In this document: piece after piece, positions 9,791 to 19,170 of the stretch | How the letters are laid out: each line of letters begins with the position of its first letter | Position numbering within the stretch: position 1 is the first letter of the stretch | Source of the DNA: Prevotella sp. | GTDB lineage: Bacteria; Bacteroidota; Bacteroidia; Bacteroidales; Bacteroidaceae | NCBI GenBank assembly: GCA_016285055.1 | Contig: JAEEPZ010000006.1 | Span: forward strand, 1-64,000 | DNA: 64,000 nt | Direction: 5' to 3' | Position numbers and translations under genes: made by a program | Notes under the pieces: model-generated | Databases searched by the model: none | Seen by the model: only the letters and a program-made list of their open reading frames with translations | What the model was told of the DNA's origin: nothing

Positions 9791-10474
9791 ATGAAAAAAC
9801 TATTATTTATCTTATTCGCGTTTACTGTTGCCATGCCTTCTTTTGCACAGGAGAAGAAAAGCGGCAGTTTTGTAAGTGTTAACGTTGGTGGTGGAGCCGG
9901 CTCGTTCAATCCCTCCATCAAGTCCAAGGTGACCACCACGTACAGTGATGGCAAGAAAGAGGAAAACAGAGAGGGCTACAAGTTCAAATACGATGCCATC
10001 AACTTTTTTGCCGATGTTGAGTACACCTTCAATGGCTTCACTACGCTGTTTGAAGGTTGCTACGGTCAGGCCAAAAACGGCGAATGGGAAATGAAGACGA
10101 AAGTAACAAACCCGCTGGTGAAGCTCGACGAAAGCAAGTTTGAAGACAAGGCCTCGTTCTACTCCGGCTCCGTGTATATCGGCCCTATCCTCTTCCCGAA
10201 GAAACGCTTCCAAATGCCTATCCTCGGTGGTATTGGCCTAACCTATAACGACGGTGAGCCGTTCAACAAGCTGTCCTTCGATTTTTGCTACAAAGTAAGG
10301 GCAAAGTTCTATATCACCAGAAACGTGGGTCTCTTTGCCGGCGTCAGTGGCAACATCGGAATAGCTGGAGACACGGAAGTGCTGGGTGGAAAAGAAGACG
10401 ACAAGGCTGACATCACCATGCACCGGCTCAGCTTCGAGGGTGGTCTGACAGTCATGTTGGGACGCAAGAAATGA
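9791..10474 (+). CDS. Outer membrane beta-barrel protein
   Basis: Signal peptide MKKLLFILFAFTVAMPSFAQ, alternating hydrophobic strands, C-terminal GGLTVMLGRKK. Confidence 0.7.
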   Translation: MKKLLFILFAFTVAMPSFAQEKKSGSFVSVNVGGGAGSFNPSIKSKVTTTYSDGKKEENREGYKFKYDAINFFADVEYTFNGFTTLFEGCYGQAKNGEWEMKTKVTNPLVKLDESKFEDKASFYSGSVYIGPILFPKKRFQMPILGGIGLTYNDGEPFNKLSFDFCYKVRAKFYITRNVGLFAGVSGNIGIAGDTEVLGGKEDDKADITMHRLSFEGGLTVMLGRKK

Positions 10475-10508
10475 TGAAACCTGTTCTATTAGCTTCACAC
10501 CCAAACCT

Positions 10509-12302
10509 ATGAAAAGAGTATTTGTTCTTGCCATACTGGTTATGACAGCCTTGGCAGGTATGGCGCAAGAGAAACTTTTCGACCAGGCCATAAAGAATGG
10601 TCGTGCACAGAAGCAGTTGTATGAGATATACAATGCCAAGTCAAAGATGATCAAGCCCGACAAGCTGACTCAGGTGGGAAGAGAAAGAGGCTACATCCTG
10701 GGAGGCTACACCATGAAGGAAGTGGGGCGTTTCGGCGATGTGGCAGAGACGGTTGAGCGCTACTTTTTCATCCCGAAGGATCAGTATGGCGAATATATCT
10801 TTGAGAACATCAGTGAGACGACGCCTTATTCCAAGCTCACTGCCCAAGGAAAAGTCTATTTCTACAGAAAGCCGGCTGACAACGGCGAATTCTTCACACC
10901 TTATTCCGACGCCAAATGGTCGGGCGAGGTGAGAAACGGCCTCATCTGCGGCACAGGAGAGGGCTTCAAGCAAATCGGCGACAGGATCTTTGTTTACTTC
11001 AAGGGAACATTCAATGAAGGCCTGCCTACTGGTGAAGCCCAGTTTTGCACCTACGATTACGGCAGAATGCAGGAGTTTATCTACAACAAGAGTCTGTGCC
11101 AACAAGAAACGTCGACCACAGGTAAGCTCAGTGACGGCATGTGCTGGATAAAGGGCGGAGAGCAAAGGTACGGCTTCGTCAATGCACAGGGCAAAACCGT
11201 CATCGTTCCGCAATTCCGTGCCGTCAAGGATTTCTCCAATGGCATCGCCTATGTCACTGAGGGGAAAACGGAAGTGAAGATCAACAAAACAGGCAAAGTC
11301 GTTGCTATCTCAGAAAACGCCACGTTGACATTCGACGAGATGGTGACCATGAAGAAAAACCACCCCGACCTCCTTGCTTCCATCGAGGTGCTGGCAACGA
11401 AATATGCCAACAGCGGGCTGAACTTCGACCAGCTGGTAAGCGTGGAAAAGGAATTTCCCAACCTGAAGGCCACGGTGCTTCCGCACAAGACGGCACTCTA
11501 TCGCAAAGACTGTCAAGAGCTGGACAGTTACTATGACAAGTGCGTAGAGGCCTGCAAGGCTGGCCAGCGTGATTTCTCAGGTCGCAGCAAGGCCAACAGC
11601 TTCCGCTCCCTCTACGGCAAATACGATTTCGACCCTGACGGCAGACTGCCGAAAGCAAGCAGGATGATTGACTATTACACGGTATGCGACGCTACCAACG
11701 TCTACGTCAGGGGCAGTTACTGGAATACAAGCTACTCAGGGGAACCGAGCTTTGACGACAGCTGTTACGGCGACCTCTCACTGCTTTCGTCTGCCAACAG
11801 CATCTGCGACAGTGGGGCCGAGACCGACTTTGCCGACTTCTATGCATCTGTGAAGCCCACTATAGCGTCGAAGCGTAATAACTTGTCTTTAACAGCAGAC
11901 AGAAGCAGATCAGAGTATAACAGTGCCCACAACCGGTACGTGGAAGAAAAGAGAAGGCAGGAGGAGGCCAAGAGAGAAGCGAAGAAACGTGCCCTCGACT
12001 CGGTCAATGCCAGCAATATCTATCAGTATGTGGTGCGCGAGAAGGACTGGAGCCGTGGACGTTTTTTGGACTCTGACGATGACTATGACGACCACCGAGA
12101 AGTGTATTTTAAGGACCTTGACCATGAAGGATACGAATTCTCGGAAACCATTCACGAGGTCTACAATCGGGAACATAACAAACACTATTATTGGGTCAGC
12201 ACTGGTCTCTTCAGTTCTTCCAGTCACACTACCTACGCCGACTGCTTGGTGGCGGCCTTCCTCAACAGATACGGGCGCAGCTGGTACGAGAACAATTATT
12301 AG
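10509..12302 (+). CDS. Secreted WG-repeat-containing protein
   Basis: Signal peptide MKRVFVLAILVMTALAGMAQ; GGEQRYGFVNAQGKTVIVPQFRAVKDFSNGIAYVTEG resembles a WG (KWG) repeat. Confidence 0.55.
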   Translation: MKRVFVLAILVMTALAGMAQEKLFDQAIKNGRAQKQLYEIYNAKSKMIKPDKLTQVGRERGYILGGYTMKEVGRFGDVAETVERYFFIPKDQYGEYIFENISETTPYSKLTAQGKVYFYRKPADNGEFFTPYSDAKWSGEVRNGLICGTGEGFKQIGDRIFVYFKGTFNEGLPTGEAQFCTYDYGRMQEFIYNKSLCQQETSTTGKLSDGMCWIKGGEQRYGFVNAQGKTVIVPQFRAVKDFSNGIAYVTEGKTEVKINKTGKVVAISENATLTFDEMVTMKKNHPDLLASIEVLATKYANSGLNFDQLVSVEKEFPNLKATVLPHKTALYRKDCQELDSYYDKCVEACKAGQRDFSGRSKANSFRSLYGKYDFDPDGRLPKASRMIDYYTVCDATNVYVRGSYWNTSYSGEPSFDDSCYGDLSLLSSANSICDSGAETDFADFYASVKPTIASKRNNLSLTADRSRSEYNSAHNRYVEEKRRQEEAKREAKKRALDSVNASNIYQYVVREKDWSRGRFLDSDDDYDDHREVYFKDLDHEGYEFSETIHEVYNREHNKHYYWVSTGLFSSSSHTTYADCLVAAFLNRYGRSWYENNY

Positions 12303-12353
12303 CCGTATTATTCACGGAACGGCAACCGGCAGGAAAAGCAAAGGACTGTTAAA

Positions 12354-12406
12354 AGTGTACAGAGCCTATGTACACTCTGTACAAAGGCTCTGTACACAGT
12401 GTACAA
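12354..12406. terminator. Inverted repeat between convergent genes, possible bidirectional terminator
   Basis: TGTACAGAGCC ... GGCTCTGTACA (11-bp stem) with extra GTGTAC/GTACAC copies. Confidence 0.5.
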
Positions 12407-12408
12407 AG

Positions 12409-15400
12409 CTAACGACTGCGTATGGACCAGTCGATGCCCAAGGGATTGTGACGCATCTCCGTGACGAGCCAGAGGCGTAGGCGCTGGTCGTAGGTGATGA
12501 CCATCTCCGTACCGTCAATGTCGGCTCGCACGCGGTGGCTATGCTTGGGCACGTCGCTATCTATCAGGCGCCAGACGATGCCGTCATAGATGAAGAGCCC
12601 TGCTATTTCCAATTGGCGCATGGCCCCTTCAGAGACGAAGAGGAAGGTGCCGCGCACGTCGTGATAGACGGTGCCGTCGTCCTGCGGTGTCAGCCAGCAG
12701 AAACCCGTCGCTTTCTCGGTCTCACTGCGCGGGATGAGGTAGAGTGTCTTCTTGCAATAAACGCCCAGCGTGTCGCCCATCCAGCGCATTGTCAGCGGCC
12801 AGGTGCGGAACTGGCGGTTCAGGATGAAAGAGACTTCGTATGGCGTGTTGGGGGTCATAGTACTCATAGTTCCCATAGGCCCCATAGGACTCATAGGACT
12901 CATAGGACCCATAGGACCCATAGGACTCATAGGACCCATAGGACTCATAGGACCCATAGGACTCATAGGACCCATAGACCTACTCAGCCCAAAGACGAGC
13001 TCGCCGCCCTGCATCAGCTCTGCGTGGGTGATGCGGGCGTCGCTCAGCTCTCGGCCGTTCAGACTGACGGAAAAGACCTTTTTCCTGTCGCGGCGCTTGC
13101 TCACTCGCAGGCTGCGGCCGTTGGGCAGCTGCAGCGTATAGGCGTCGAGCAGGGGAACATTCAGTAAGTAGTAGTCCTGTCCGGCGTTGGGGTAGAGGCC
13201 CATCATGTGGAAGGCGAGCCACGACGACATCGCGCCGCCGTCGTCGTTGCCGGGCAGACCGTCGGGCTGGTCGCTATAGTTGTCGCTGATGATCTGGAGG
13301 ATGCGCTGTGTGCTCAGGTCGGGCCGACCGAGCCAGTGGTAGAGACAGGGCGTGAGGAACGACGGCTCGTTGCCCACGTTGTAGCGGCCCCGCTCGAAGA
13401 AGAGGTCCAGACGGCGACGGAAGGCTTCTTTTCCGCCACACGCCTCTATCAGGCCCTCCACGTCGTGCGGGATGGAGAGCGAGTATTCGGCCGACAGTGC
13501 CTCGTAGAAGAACGTGTCCCACCAAGGGATGTACCACGGCGCCACCTTCGTCACCGGCGTATAGGGGATGCGCGGCTTAAACACCTTCGAGCGTCCCCAG
13601 GGCACGCTGTCTAACCAGACGCCATTCTCGTCGCGCGGCATGATATAGCCACTGACGTCGTCCCACTCATAGTCCTTGCGCCACAGGTTGCGCCAGTTGC
13701 GCGAGCGCTGCAGATATTCTTCGTAGACATCCTGACGGCCGAGGCCTTTTGCCACCAGCGCTATGCAGTAGTCGTCGTAGGCATACTCCACAGTGCGGGT
13801 GCCGGCCCGGGGGATGCCGTAAGGCACATAGCCCAGACGGCGGTACTCGTTCAGTCCGCCGCGCCCGTGCTTCTCGTGGTCGGCGCCAGGGTCTTGCTCA
13901 GCGTCTTTCAGCATCGCCTCCAGCGCCAGCTGATAGTCAATGCCGCCCAAACCTTTCACAAAGGCATCTGCGATGACCACCTCGGCATTGCTGCCGCCCT
14001 GTGTGCGTCCGTTGCAGTCGCCGCTGCGGGCATCGGGCATATAGCCTTCGCGCGCGTATATATTTAATAATGAGTTGACGATGTCCACCTGACGCTCTGG
14101 CCAGAGCAGGGTCAACAGCGGCGACGAGGTGCGGTAGGTGTCCCAGATGGCGTAGTAGTCGTCGTAGTAGGGCGTCTCGGTCCACTTCGGGTTCTCGCCC
14201 GTCTTGCAGACCGGCATCAGCATGGTGTGATAGAGGGCGGTGTAGAACATGCGTTTCTGCTGCTCGGTGCCTTCAATGTGCACCTTCTGCAGCTGCTCTT
14301 CCCATGTGTTGCGCAGGCGCTGCAGCTGCTCGTCGAAGCCGTGCACGTCGATGTTGCGGCGTGCCTGCATGGTGCTGACATAGCTGATGCCCACCTTGAC
14401 GTTGACCACCGTGTCGGCAAAGAGCAGGACAGTACAAGCCCCAAAAGCCCCCCCTACGGCCCCCGAGGGGGCTTCATGTGTTAGCAAGCCCTGACTACAA
14501 GGTAGTGTAGCCCCCAAAGCCCCCCCTACGGCCCCCGAGGGGGCTTCATGTGTTAGCAAGCCCTGACTACAAGGTAGTGTAGCCCCCTCGGGGGCCGAAG
14601 GGGGGGCTTTGGGGACTTTTGGGGCTTTGGTCTTGAAGGGCTTGTCTGTGCTGAGGAAAAAGTAGACAGTGTAGGCGTCGCCGTTGTTCCAGCCGCCGCG
14701 CACGCGGCTGTAGCCACAGACCTCGTGGTCGCTCACCAGTTCCACCTCGGCGTCCACAAACTGCTGCTTCTCGCGTAAGTTAGGCACCGAGTCTTTACCA
14801 AGGAAATGTGTGGCATCGATCAGCAAAGCCCCCCATACAGCCCCCGAGGGGGCTTCAAGTGTTGGTAAACCCTGGCTATTAAGTAGTGTAGCCCCCTCGG
14901 GGGCTGAAGGGGGGGCTTCGGGGGCTGAAGGGGGGGCTGGGGGGTAATGGAAGCGGTAGTGGGCGCAGCGCTCGTTAGTGGTGATTTCTGTGCGGATGCC
15001 GTTGTCGTAGGTCGTGGAGTAGTAGCCCAGCTCGATGGTCTCGCTGAGGCGGTGCTGGGGCTTATGGGTCTCATAGGACTTATAGGGCTCATAGGACTTA
15101 TGGGTCTCATAGGACTTATGGGTCTCATAGGACTTATAGGGCTCATAGGACTCATAGGGCTCATAGGACTCATAGGTCTCATGAGACTCATAACAGGGCT
15201 GCAGGAGGATGTTGCCGTACTTCTGGCCGCCGCCTGTGCCGCTGACGTGTGTCTGCGAGAATCCGCTGACGGCCTCGGGCATCGGTGCCCAGCCAGCGTT
15301 GGGCAGCACGCCGCAGTCGGGACCTGGCTTCACCATGCCGAAGGGCATGGCCGGGCCAGGGAACGTGCGGCCTACGCCCACACTGCCGATGCGCGGGTCA

Positions 15401-15477
15401 ACGTATTTCCATAGCTGTGCCTGTGACGGCACGACAACTATCGTCAGCAGAAAAAGCCAAAGCAAGCGGTTGTTCAT
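12409..15477 (-). CDS. GH92-family alpha-mannosidase carrying several in-frame repeat insertions
   Basis: YVDPRIGSVGVGRTFPGPAMPFGMVKPGPD, GFSQTHVSGTGGGQKYGNI, YTALYHTMLMP, GLPGNDDGGAMSSWLAFHMMGLYPNAGQDYYLL are typical GH92; interrupted by repetitive segments. Confidence 0.9.
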   Translation of the reverse strand: MNNRLLWLFLLTIVVVPSQAQLWKYVDPRIGSVGVGRTFPGPAMPFGMVKPGPDCGVLPNAGWAPMPEAVSGFSQTHVSGTGGGQKYGNILLQPCYESHETYESYEPYESYEPYKSYETHKSYETHKSYEPYKSYETHKPQHRLSETIELGYYSTTYDNGIRTEITTNERCAHYRFHYPPAPPSAPEAPPSAPEGATLLNSQGLPTLEAPSGAVWGALLIDATHFLGKDSVPNLREKQQFVDAEVELVSDHEVCGYSRVRGGWNNGDAYTVYFFLSTDKPFKTKAPKVPKAPPSAPEGATLPCSQGLLTHEAPSGAVGGALGATLPCSQGLLTHEAPSGAVGGAFGACTVLLFADTVVNVKVGISYVSTMQARRNIDVHGFDEQLQRLRNTWEEQLQKVHIEGTEQQKRMFYTALYHTMLMPVCKTGENPKWTETPYYDDYYAIWDTYRTSSPLLTLLWPERQVDIVNSLLNIYAREGYMPDARSGDCNGRTQGGSNAEVVIADAFVKGLGGIDYQLALEAMLKDAEQDPGADHEKHGRGGLNEYRRLGYVPYGIPRAGTRTVEYAYDDYCIALVAKGLGRQDVYEEYLQRSRNWRNLWRKDYEWDDVSGYIMPRDENGVWLDSVPWGRSKVFKPRIPYTPVTKVAPWYIPWWDTFFYEALSAEYSLSIPHDVEGLIEACGGKEAFRRRLDLFFERGRYNVGNEPSFLTPCLYHWLGRPDLSTQRILQIISDNYSDQPDGLPGNDDGGAMSSWLAFHMMGLYPNAGQDYYLLNVPLLDAYTLQLPNGRSLRVSKRRDRKKVFSVSLNGRELSDARITHAELMQGGELVFGLSRSMGPMSPMGPMSPMGPMSPMGPMGPMSPMSPMGPMGTMSTMTPNTPYEVSFILNRQFRTWPLTMRWMGDTLGVYCKKTLYLIPRSETEKATGFCWLTPQDDGTVYHDVRGTFLFVSEGAMRQLEIAGLFIYDGIVWRLIDSDVPKHSHRVRADIDGTEMVITYDQRLRLWLVTEMRHNPLGIDWSIRSR
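12857..12975 (-). repeat. In-frame nonamer microsatellite inside GH92 (CATAGGACT/CATAGGACC on + strand), encoding (M[SG]P)n
   Basis: Repeated 9-nt unit visible directly; protein MGPMSPMGPMSPMGPMSPMGPMGPMSPMSPMGPM. Confidence 0.9.
14446..14625 (-). repeat. Coding palindromic element in GH92, tandemly duplicated (72-bp period)
   Basis: AGCCCCCCCTACGGCCCCCGAGGGGGCTTCATGTGTTAGCAAGCCCTGACTACAAGGTAGTGTAGCCCCC occurs twice, followed by the inverted arm; peptide unit [23 protein letters not shown] twice. Confidence 0.9.
14826..14942 (-). repeat. Second coding palindromic element in GH92 with a partial extra arm
   Basis: Arms GCCCCCCATACAGCCCCCGAGGGGGCTTCA and GTAGCCCCCTCGGGGGCTGAAGGGGGGGCTTCGGGGGCTGAAGGGGGGGCT; peptide [37 protein letters not shown]. 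Confidence 0.88.
15055..15195 (-). repeat. In-frame nonamer microsatellite inside GH92 encoding ESYEPYKSYETHK repeats
   Basis: CTCATAGGACTTATAGGGCTCATAGGACTTATGGGT on + strand; peptide ESHETYESYEPYESYEPYKSYETHKSYETHKSYEPYKSYETHK. Confidence 0.9.
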
Positions 15478-15558
15478 TTGTCCTTACTCCCCAACTCCTT
15501 ACTCCCCAACTCCTTACTCCCCAACTCCTTACTCCCCAACTCCTTACTCCCCAACTCC
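15478..15558. repeat. Intergenic tandem repeat, period 15 (CCAACTCCTTACTCC, about 5 copies)
   Basis: Direct reading; fills the S46 peptidase/GH92 spacer. Confidence 0.95.
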
Positions 15559-17631
15559 TTACTTCGCATTGATCTCGCGCAGCAGGCGGTCGGCGTGGCC
15601 CCACTTGTCCATCATGTAGAGGACGTAGCGTATGTCGACGCCGATGCAGCGGGCCAGCTCGCGGTCGAAGAAGATGTCGCTGGAGAGCGAGTCCCAGTTG
15701 CCGTCGAAGGCCAGACCGATGAGGCGGTTCTTGCCGTCGAACATCGGCGAGCCGCTGTTGCCGCCGGTGATGTCATTTGTGGTGAGGAAGCACAGCGGCA
15801 TGTCACCGGCCTGACTCATCAGCTGCACCATCTCAGGCTCCACACGGTAGTCCTCGATGCGGTCGCCAGTGCGCATCTTCGCCACGATGCTGGGCGCCGT
15901 GGTGCGGTATCCCGATGGCTTGCCGCCCAGCAGATACTGTTTCACCTGTCCGTAGCTGAGGCGCATGGTGAAGTTAGCGTCGCTGTAGTGTGGCTGGTCC
16001 ATCTCCATGCGCACTTTCACGTCGCACAAGCGGCGCTCCTGCTCGTCGATGCTGTCGCTGACGGCCATGTATTCAGCGATGAGGCTGGCGCGCAGCGTCA
16101 CCAGGTCGAGGCCGAACTGCATGCCGGGATCCTTCTGGTTCGACTTCTTGTTCGGGTAGACACGTTTCTTCTTGATAAGAATCGATTTCTTGTACAGCGC
16201 GTCGGCGTAGGCCTGGCAGTCGCCGTTGAACTTCTTGTCGATGACGTTATAGAACGAGGGCAAGTGAGCGGCATCAGTGATGTGGCTGCGATAGTTGGCT
16301 AACAGCGTGCCCAGAACCTCGCGGTCGGTGGCCAGGTCCCACGTCTCGCGGTTGTCCTTGATGTTGATGTGCTGGCGCTTGCCGTTGCCCACGGGCTCCG
16401 CACCGTTGTGTACATGCTGCGCACGGACAGACAGCTCGTCGTTGCGTGAGAACGTCTCAGAGAAGAGCAGCAGTGCCTTCGAGGCCTTGATACGCTGCTC
16501 GTAGAGGCTGGTCATCTTCTCGAAGTCCACCTTCTGCAGACCTTTTATCTGGACGGTGTCCTGCCACTGCGCTATCTGGCGCTCGAAGCGTTCCTTCTGC
16601 GCGATGAGACCGATGCTGTCGATGCACTTGTTCATGCCGATGCTGTTCTTCCAGTAGTTCGACGAGGTGGCGTACTTCGAGTCGTACTTGATGCGGACGG
16701 CCTCCGAGGCGTCCATGTGGCGCTTCATCACCTCCTGCTTCACGCCGCGCACCTGGGCACGGATGGCGTTCTGTTCATAGCGCTCCTGTATGCCGTAGCT
16801 TGACAGGTAGCGTGACGTGGAGCCGGGATAGCCCATCGTCATCGAGAACGTGCCCTCGTTATAGCCCTCGAGCGACACCTGTGCCCAGTGCTCGGGATGG
16901 TAGGGCACGTTGCGCTCAGAATATTCGGCGGGGCCGTTGGTGTCCGGGTCGGCGTAGATGCGGAACACGCTGAAGTCGCACGTCTGGCGCGGCCACATCC
17001 AGTTGTCGGTCTCGCCGCCGAACTTGCCCATCGACTTGGGAATGGCGAAGACGAGGCGCAGGTCGGTGAAGTCGCGGTAGGTCGTGGCGTAATACTTGTT
17101 GCCCTCGAAGAAGGCCTTCAGCTCTAAGCGCAGCGTCTTGTCCTGCTCCTTCACCGCCTTCGACATGGCGTTCTCGATACTGTCCAAGTAGAGGGCCTGC
17201 TGGCGGCTGTCCATCTGGCGGAACTCATCGGTGACGACCTGGTCGGTGACGTCCTTCTGCTCCACCATGAACGAGACGAACATGTCTTTATTGGGCAGCT
17301 CCTCTTCGAAGCTCTTGGCAATGAATCCGTTGAGCATGTAGTCGTGCTCGGTGGTGCTGTGGCTGCGTATGGCCTCGAAGCCGCAGTGGTGGTTGGTGAA
17401 GACGAGGCCATCGGGCGAGACAACGACGCCGGAGCAATAGCCGGAGAAGTTGACGACGCTCTTCATAATGGCGTCGTCGGCGCGGTACAGCTTGTCATAG
17501 GGCAGCTGGTAGCCTTCGGCCTGCATCTGCTCGTAGACGGTCTGCGGCAGGTCGTAGAGCGTCCACATGCCTTCGTCGGCCTGTGCCGTGAGGGCAAAGG
17601 CCGCTGTCATAGATAAAAGAATTTTCTTCAT
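15559..17631 (-). CDS. S46-family dipeptidyl-peptidase (DPP7/DPP11-like)
   Basis: GMWTLYDLPQTVYEQMQ, FTNHHCGFEAIRSHSTTEHDYMLNGF, TDNWMWPRQTCDFSVFRIYAD, DITGGNSGSPMFDGKNRLIGLAFDGNW. Confidence 0.93.
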   Translation of the reverse strand: MKKILLSMTAAFALTAQADEGMWTLYDLPQTVYEQMQAEGYQLPYDKLYRADDAIMKSVVNFSGYCSGVVVSPDGLVFTNHHCGFEAIRSHSTTEHDYMLNGFIAKSFEEELPNKDMFVSFMVEQKDVTDQVVTDEFRQMDSRQQALYLDSIENAMSKAVKEQDKTLRLELKAFFEGNKYYATTYRDFTDLRLVFAIPKSMGKFGGETDNWMWPRQTCDFSVFRIYADPDTNGPAEYSERNVPYHPEHWAQVSLEGYNEGTFSMTMGYPGSTSRYLSSYGIQERYEQNAIRAQVRGVKQEVMKRHMDASEAVRIKYDSKYATSSNYWKNSIGMNKCIDSIGLIAQKERFERQIAQWQDTVQIKGLQKVDFEKMTSLYEQRIKASKALLLFSETFSRNDELSVRAQHVHNGAEPVGNGKRQHINIKDNRETWDLATDREVLGTLLANYRSHITDAAHLPSFYNVIDKKFNGDCQAYADALYKKSILIKKKRVYPNKKSNQKDPGMQFGLDLVTLRASLIAEYMAVSDSIDEQERRLCDVKVRMEMDQPHYSDANFTMRLSYGQVKQYLLGGKPSGYRTTAPSIVAKMRTGDRIEDYRVEPEMVQLMSQAGDMPLCFLTTNDITGGNSGSPMFDGKNRLIGLAFDGNWDSLSSDIFFDRELARCIGVDIRYVLYMMDKWGHADRLLREINAK

Positions 17632-17643
17632 GGTATATTTTCT

Positions 17644-17697
17644 CTAATAGTCTAAATAGTCTAAATAGTCTAAATAGTTTTAATAGTCTAAATAGTT
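17644..17697. repeat. Intergenic tandem repeat, period 10 (TCTAAATAGT)
   Basis: TCTAAATAGTCTAAATAGTCTAAATAGTTTTAATAGTCTAAATAG directly visible. Confidence 0.9.
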
Positions 17698-19143
17698 TTA
17701 ATGTTTGAAGAACTTGCCGACTATGGGCAGACTGCTCAGCGGGAAGTCCTTGCGGATGATGATGGCAACGAAGCAGGCGATGGCCATCGTGTTGTAGATG
17801 AGTGAACCCCATACGGGCAGCACCTGAGCGAAGTAGTTCATGCTGAGCCACGAGACCAGGGCGATGAGGACGTAGTAGCCGATGTCCTGCATGGGATAGC
17901 GGATGGGGTGCTCCTTCTGGCCGACAAAGTAGCTCAGCGTCATGGCCACGGCGTAGCCCGCAAAGCCGGCCCATGCGCAAGCCATGTAGCCGTAGCGCGG
18001 CACGAAGAGCACATTGGTGAGCACGAGGACGACACAGCCGGCACCGCTGAAGATGGAGCCCCACCACGTCTTGTCGTCGAGCTTATACCAGAAGGAGAGG
18101 TTGAAATAGATGCCGAACATCAGCTCTGCCGCCATGACGATGGGCACGACGCGCAGGCCGGGCCAGTAGTCGGCGGCGATGATATACTTCAGCAGCGGCA
18201 GCCAGCCCATGACGCAGAGGTAGGCCAGGAGGGTGAAGATGATGAAGTATTTCATGGCCTTGGCCTGCGTCTCGTCGTTGTCGCGGTCCTTGGTCTTGCC
18301 AAAGACGAAAGGCTCGTAGGCATAGCGGAAGGCCTGTGTGATCATCGCCATGATCATGGCTATCTTCACGCAAGCGCCGTAGATGCCCAGCTGCGCCTGC
18401 ATGTCACTGCCCTTATAGACGAAGGGGAACAGGATTTTGTCGGCCACCTGGTTGAGGATGCCGGCGATGCCGAGGATGACGATGGGCCAGCTATAGCGCA
18501 ACATGCGGCGCATGAGGCGTGGGTCGTAGCCGTGGCGTATCTGGCTGATTTCGCGATAGAGGCACAGCGTCACCACGGCCGAGCAGACGAGGTTGATGTA
18601 GAAGGCGTAGCCCGGGTCGTGGCCGTCCATGCCCACGTAGTAGACGAGGTTCAGGACAATGTTGATGCCGATGTTCAGCAGCTGCAGGGCTGCGAACTTG
18701 ATGGCTTTCTTCTGCTGGCGGAGGTATGCGAAGGGAATGGCGCGGATGGCGTCGATGGCCACGGCGAGGGCCATCACCCAGACGTACTGCGGTGTCTGCT
18801 CATAGCCTAAGAAGCGGCTCACCGGCGTGATGAACAGCAGCACGGCGAAGAAGAACAGCGTGGCGGTGCTGCTGATGCCGATGAGGATGGTGGAGAAGAC
18901 ACGCTGCGGCTGTTCGCCTTCTTTGTTAGCGAAGCGGAAGAACGTGGTCTCCATGCCGAAGGTGAGCAGCACCAGTACCAGTGCTGTCAGCGCATACATG
19001 TTGGTGATGATGCCGTAGCCGCCGGAAACAGCCGTGAGTTTCGCGGTGTAGAGTGGTACGAGCAGGTAGTTGAGGAAGCGTCCGATGATGCTCGACAGGC
19101 CGTAGATGGCGGTGTCTTTGGCTAATGACTTGAGGGAGGGCAT
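17698..19143 (-). CDS. Oligosaccharide flippase/polysaccharide biosynthesis membrane protein (MATE/MVF superfamily)
   Basis: LAKDTAIYGLSSIIGRFLNYLLVPLYT N-terminus and multiple TM segments typical of Wzx-like flippases. Confidence 0.85.
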   Translation of the reverse strand: MPSLKSLAKDTAIYGLSSIIGRFLNYLLVPLYTAKLTAVSGGYGIITNMYALTALVLVLLTFGMETTFFRFANKEGEQPQRVFSTILIGISSTATLFFFAVLLFITPVSRFLGYEQTPQYVWVMALAVAIDAIRAIPFAYLRQQKKAIKFAALQLLNIGINIVLNLVYYVGMDGHDPGYAFYINLVCSAVVTLCLYREISQIRHGYDPRLMRRMLRYSWPIVILGIAGILNQVADKILFPFVYKGSDMQAQLGIYGACVKIAMIMAMITQAFRYAYEPFVFGKTKDRDNDETQAKAMKYFIIFTLLAYLCVMGWLPLLKYIIAADYWPGLRVVPIVMAAELMFGIYFNLSFWYKLDDKTWWGSIFSGAGCVVLVLTNVLFVPRYGYMACAWAGFAGYAVAMTLSYFVGQKEHPIRYPMQDIGYYVLIALVSWLSMNYFAQVLPVWGSLIYNTMAIACFVAIIIRKDFPLSSLPIVGKFFKH

Positions 19144-19170
19144 GGTTATTTGGTGGGTTTGGTAGGTGGG

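Noticed and set aside
12535-13167. ORF with HRTHRTHRTH repeats
   Set aside because: Frame-shifted/antisense reading of the nonamer microsatellite within GH92, not an independent gene.
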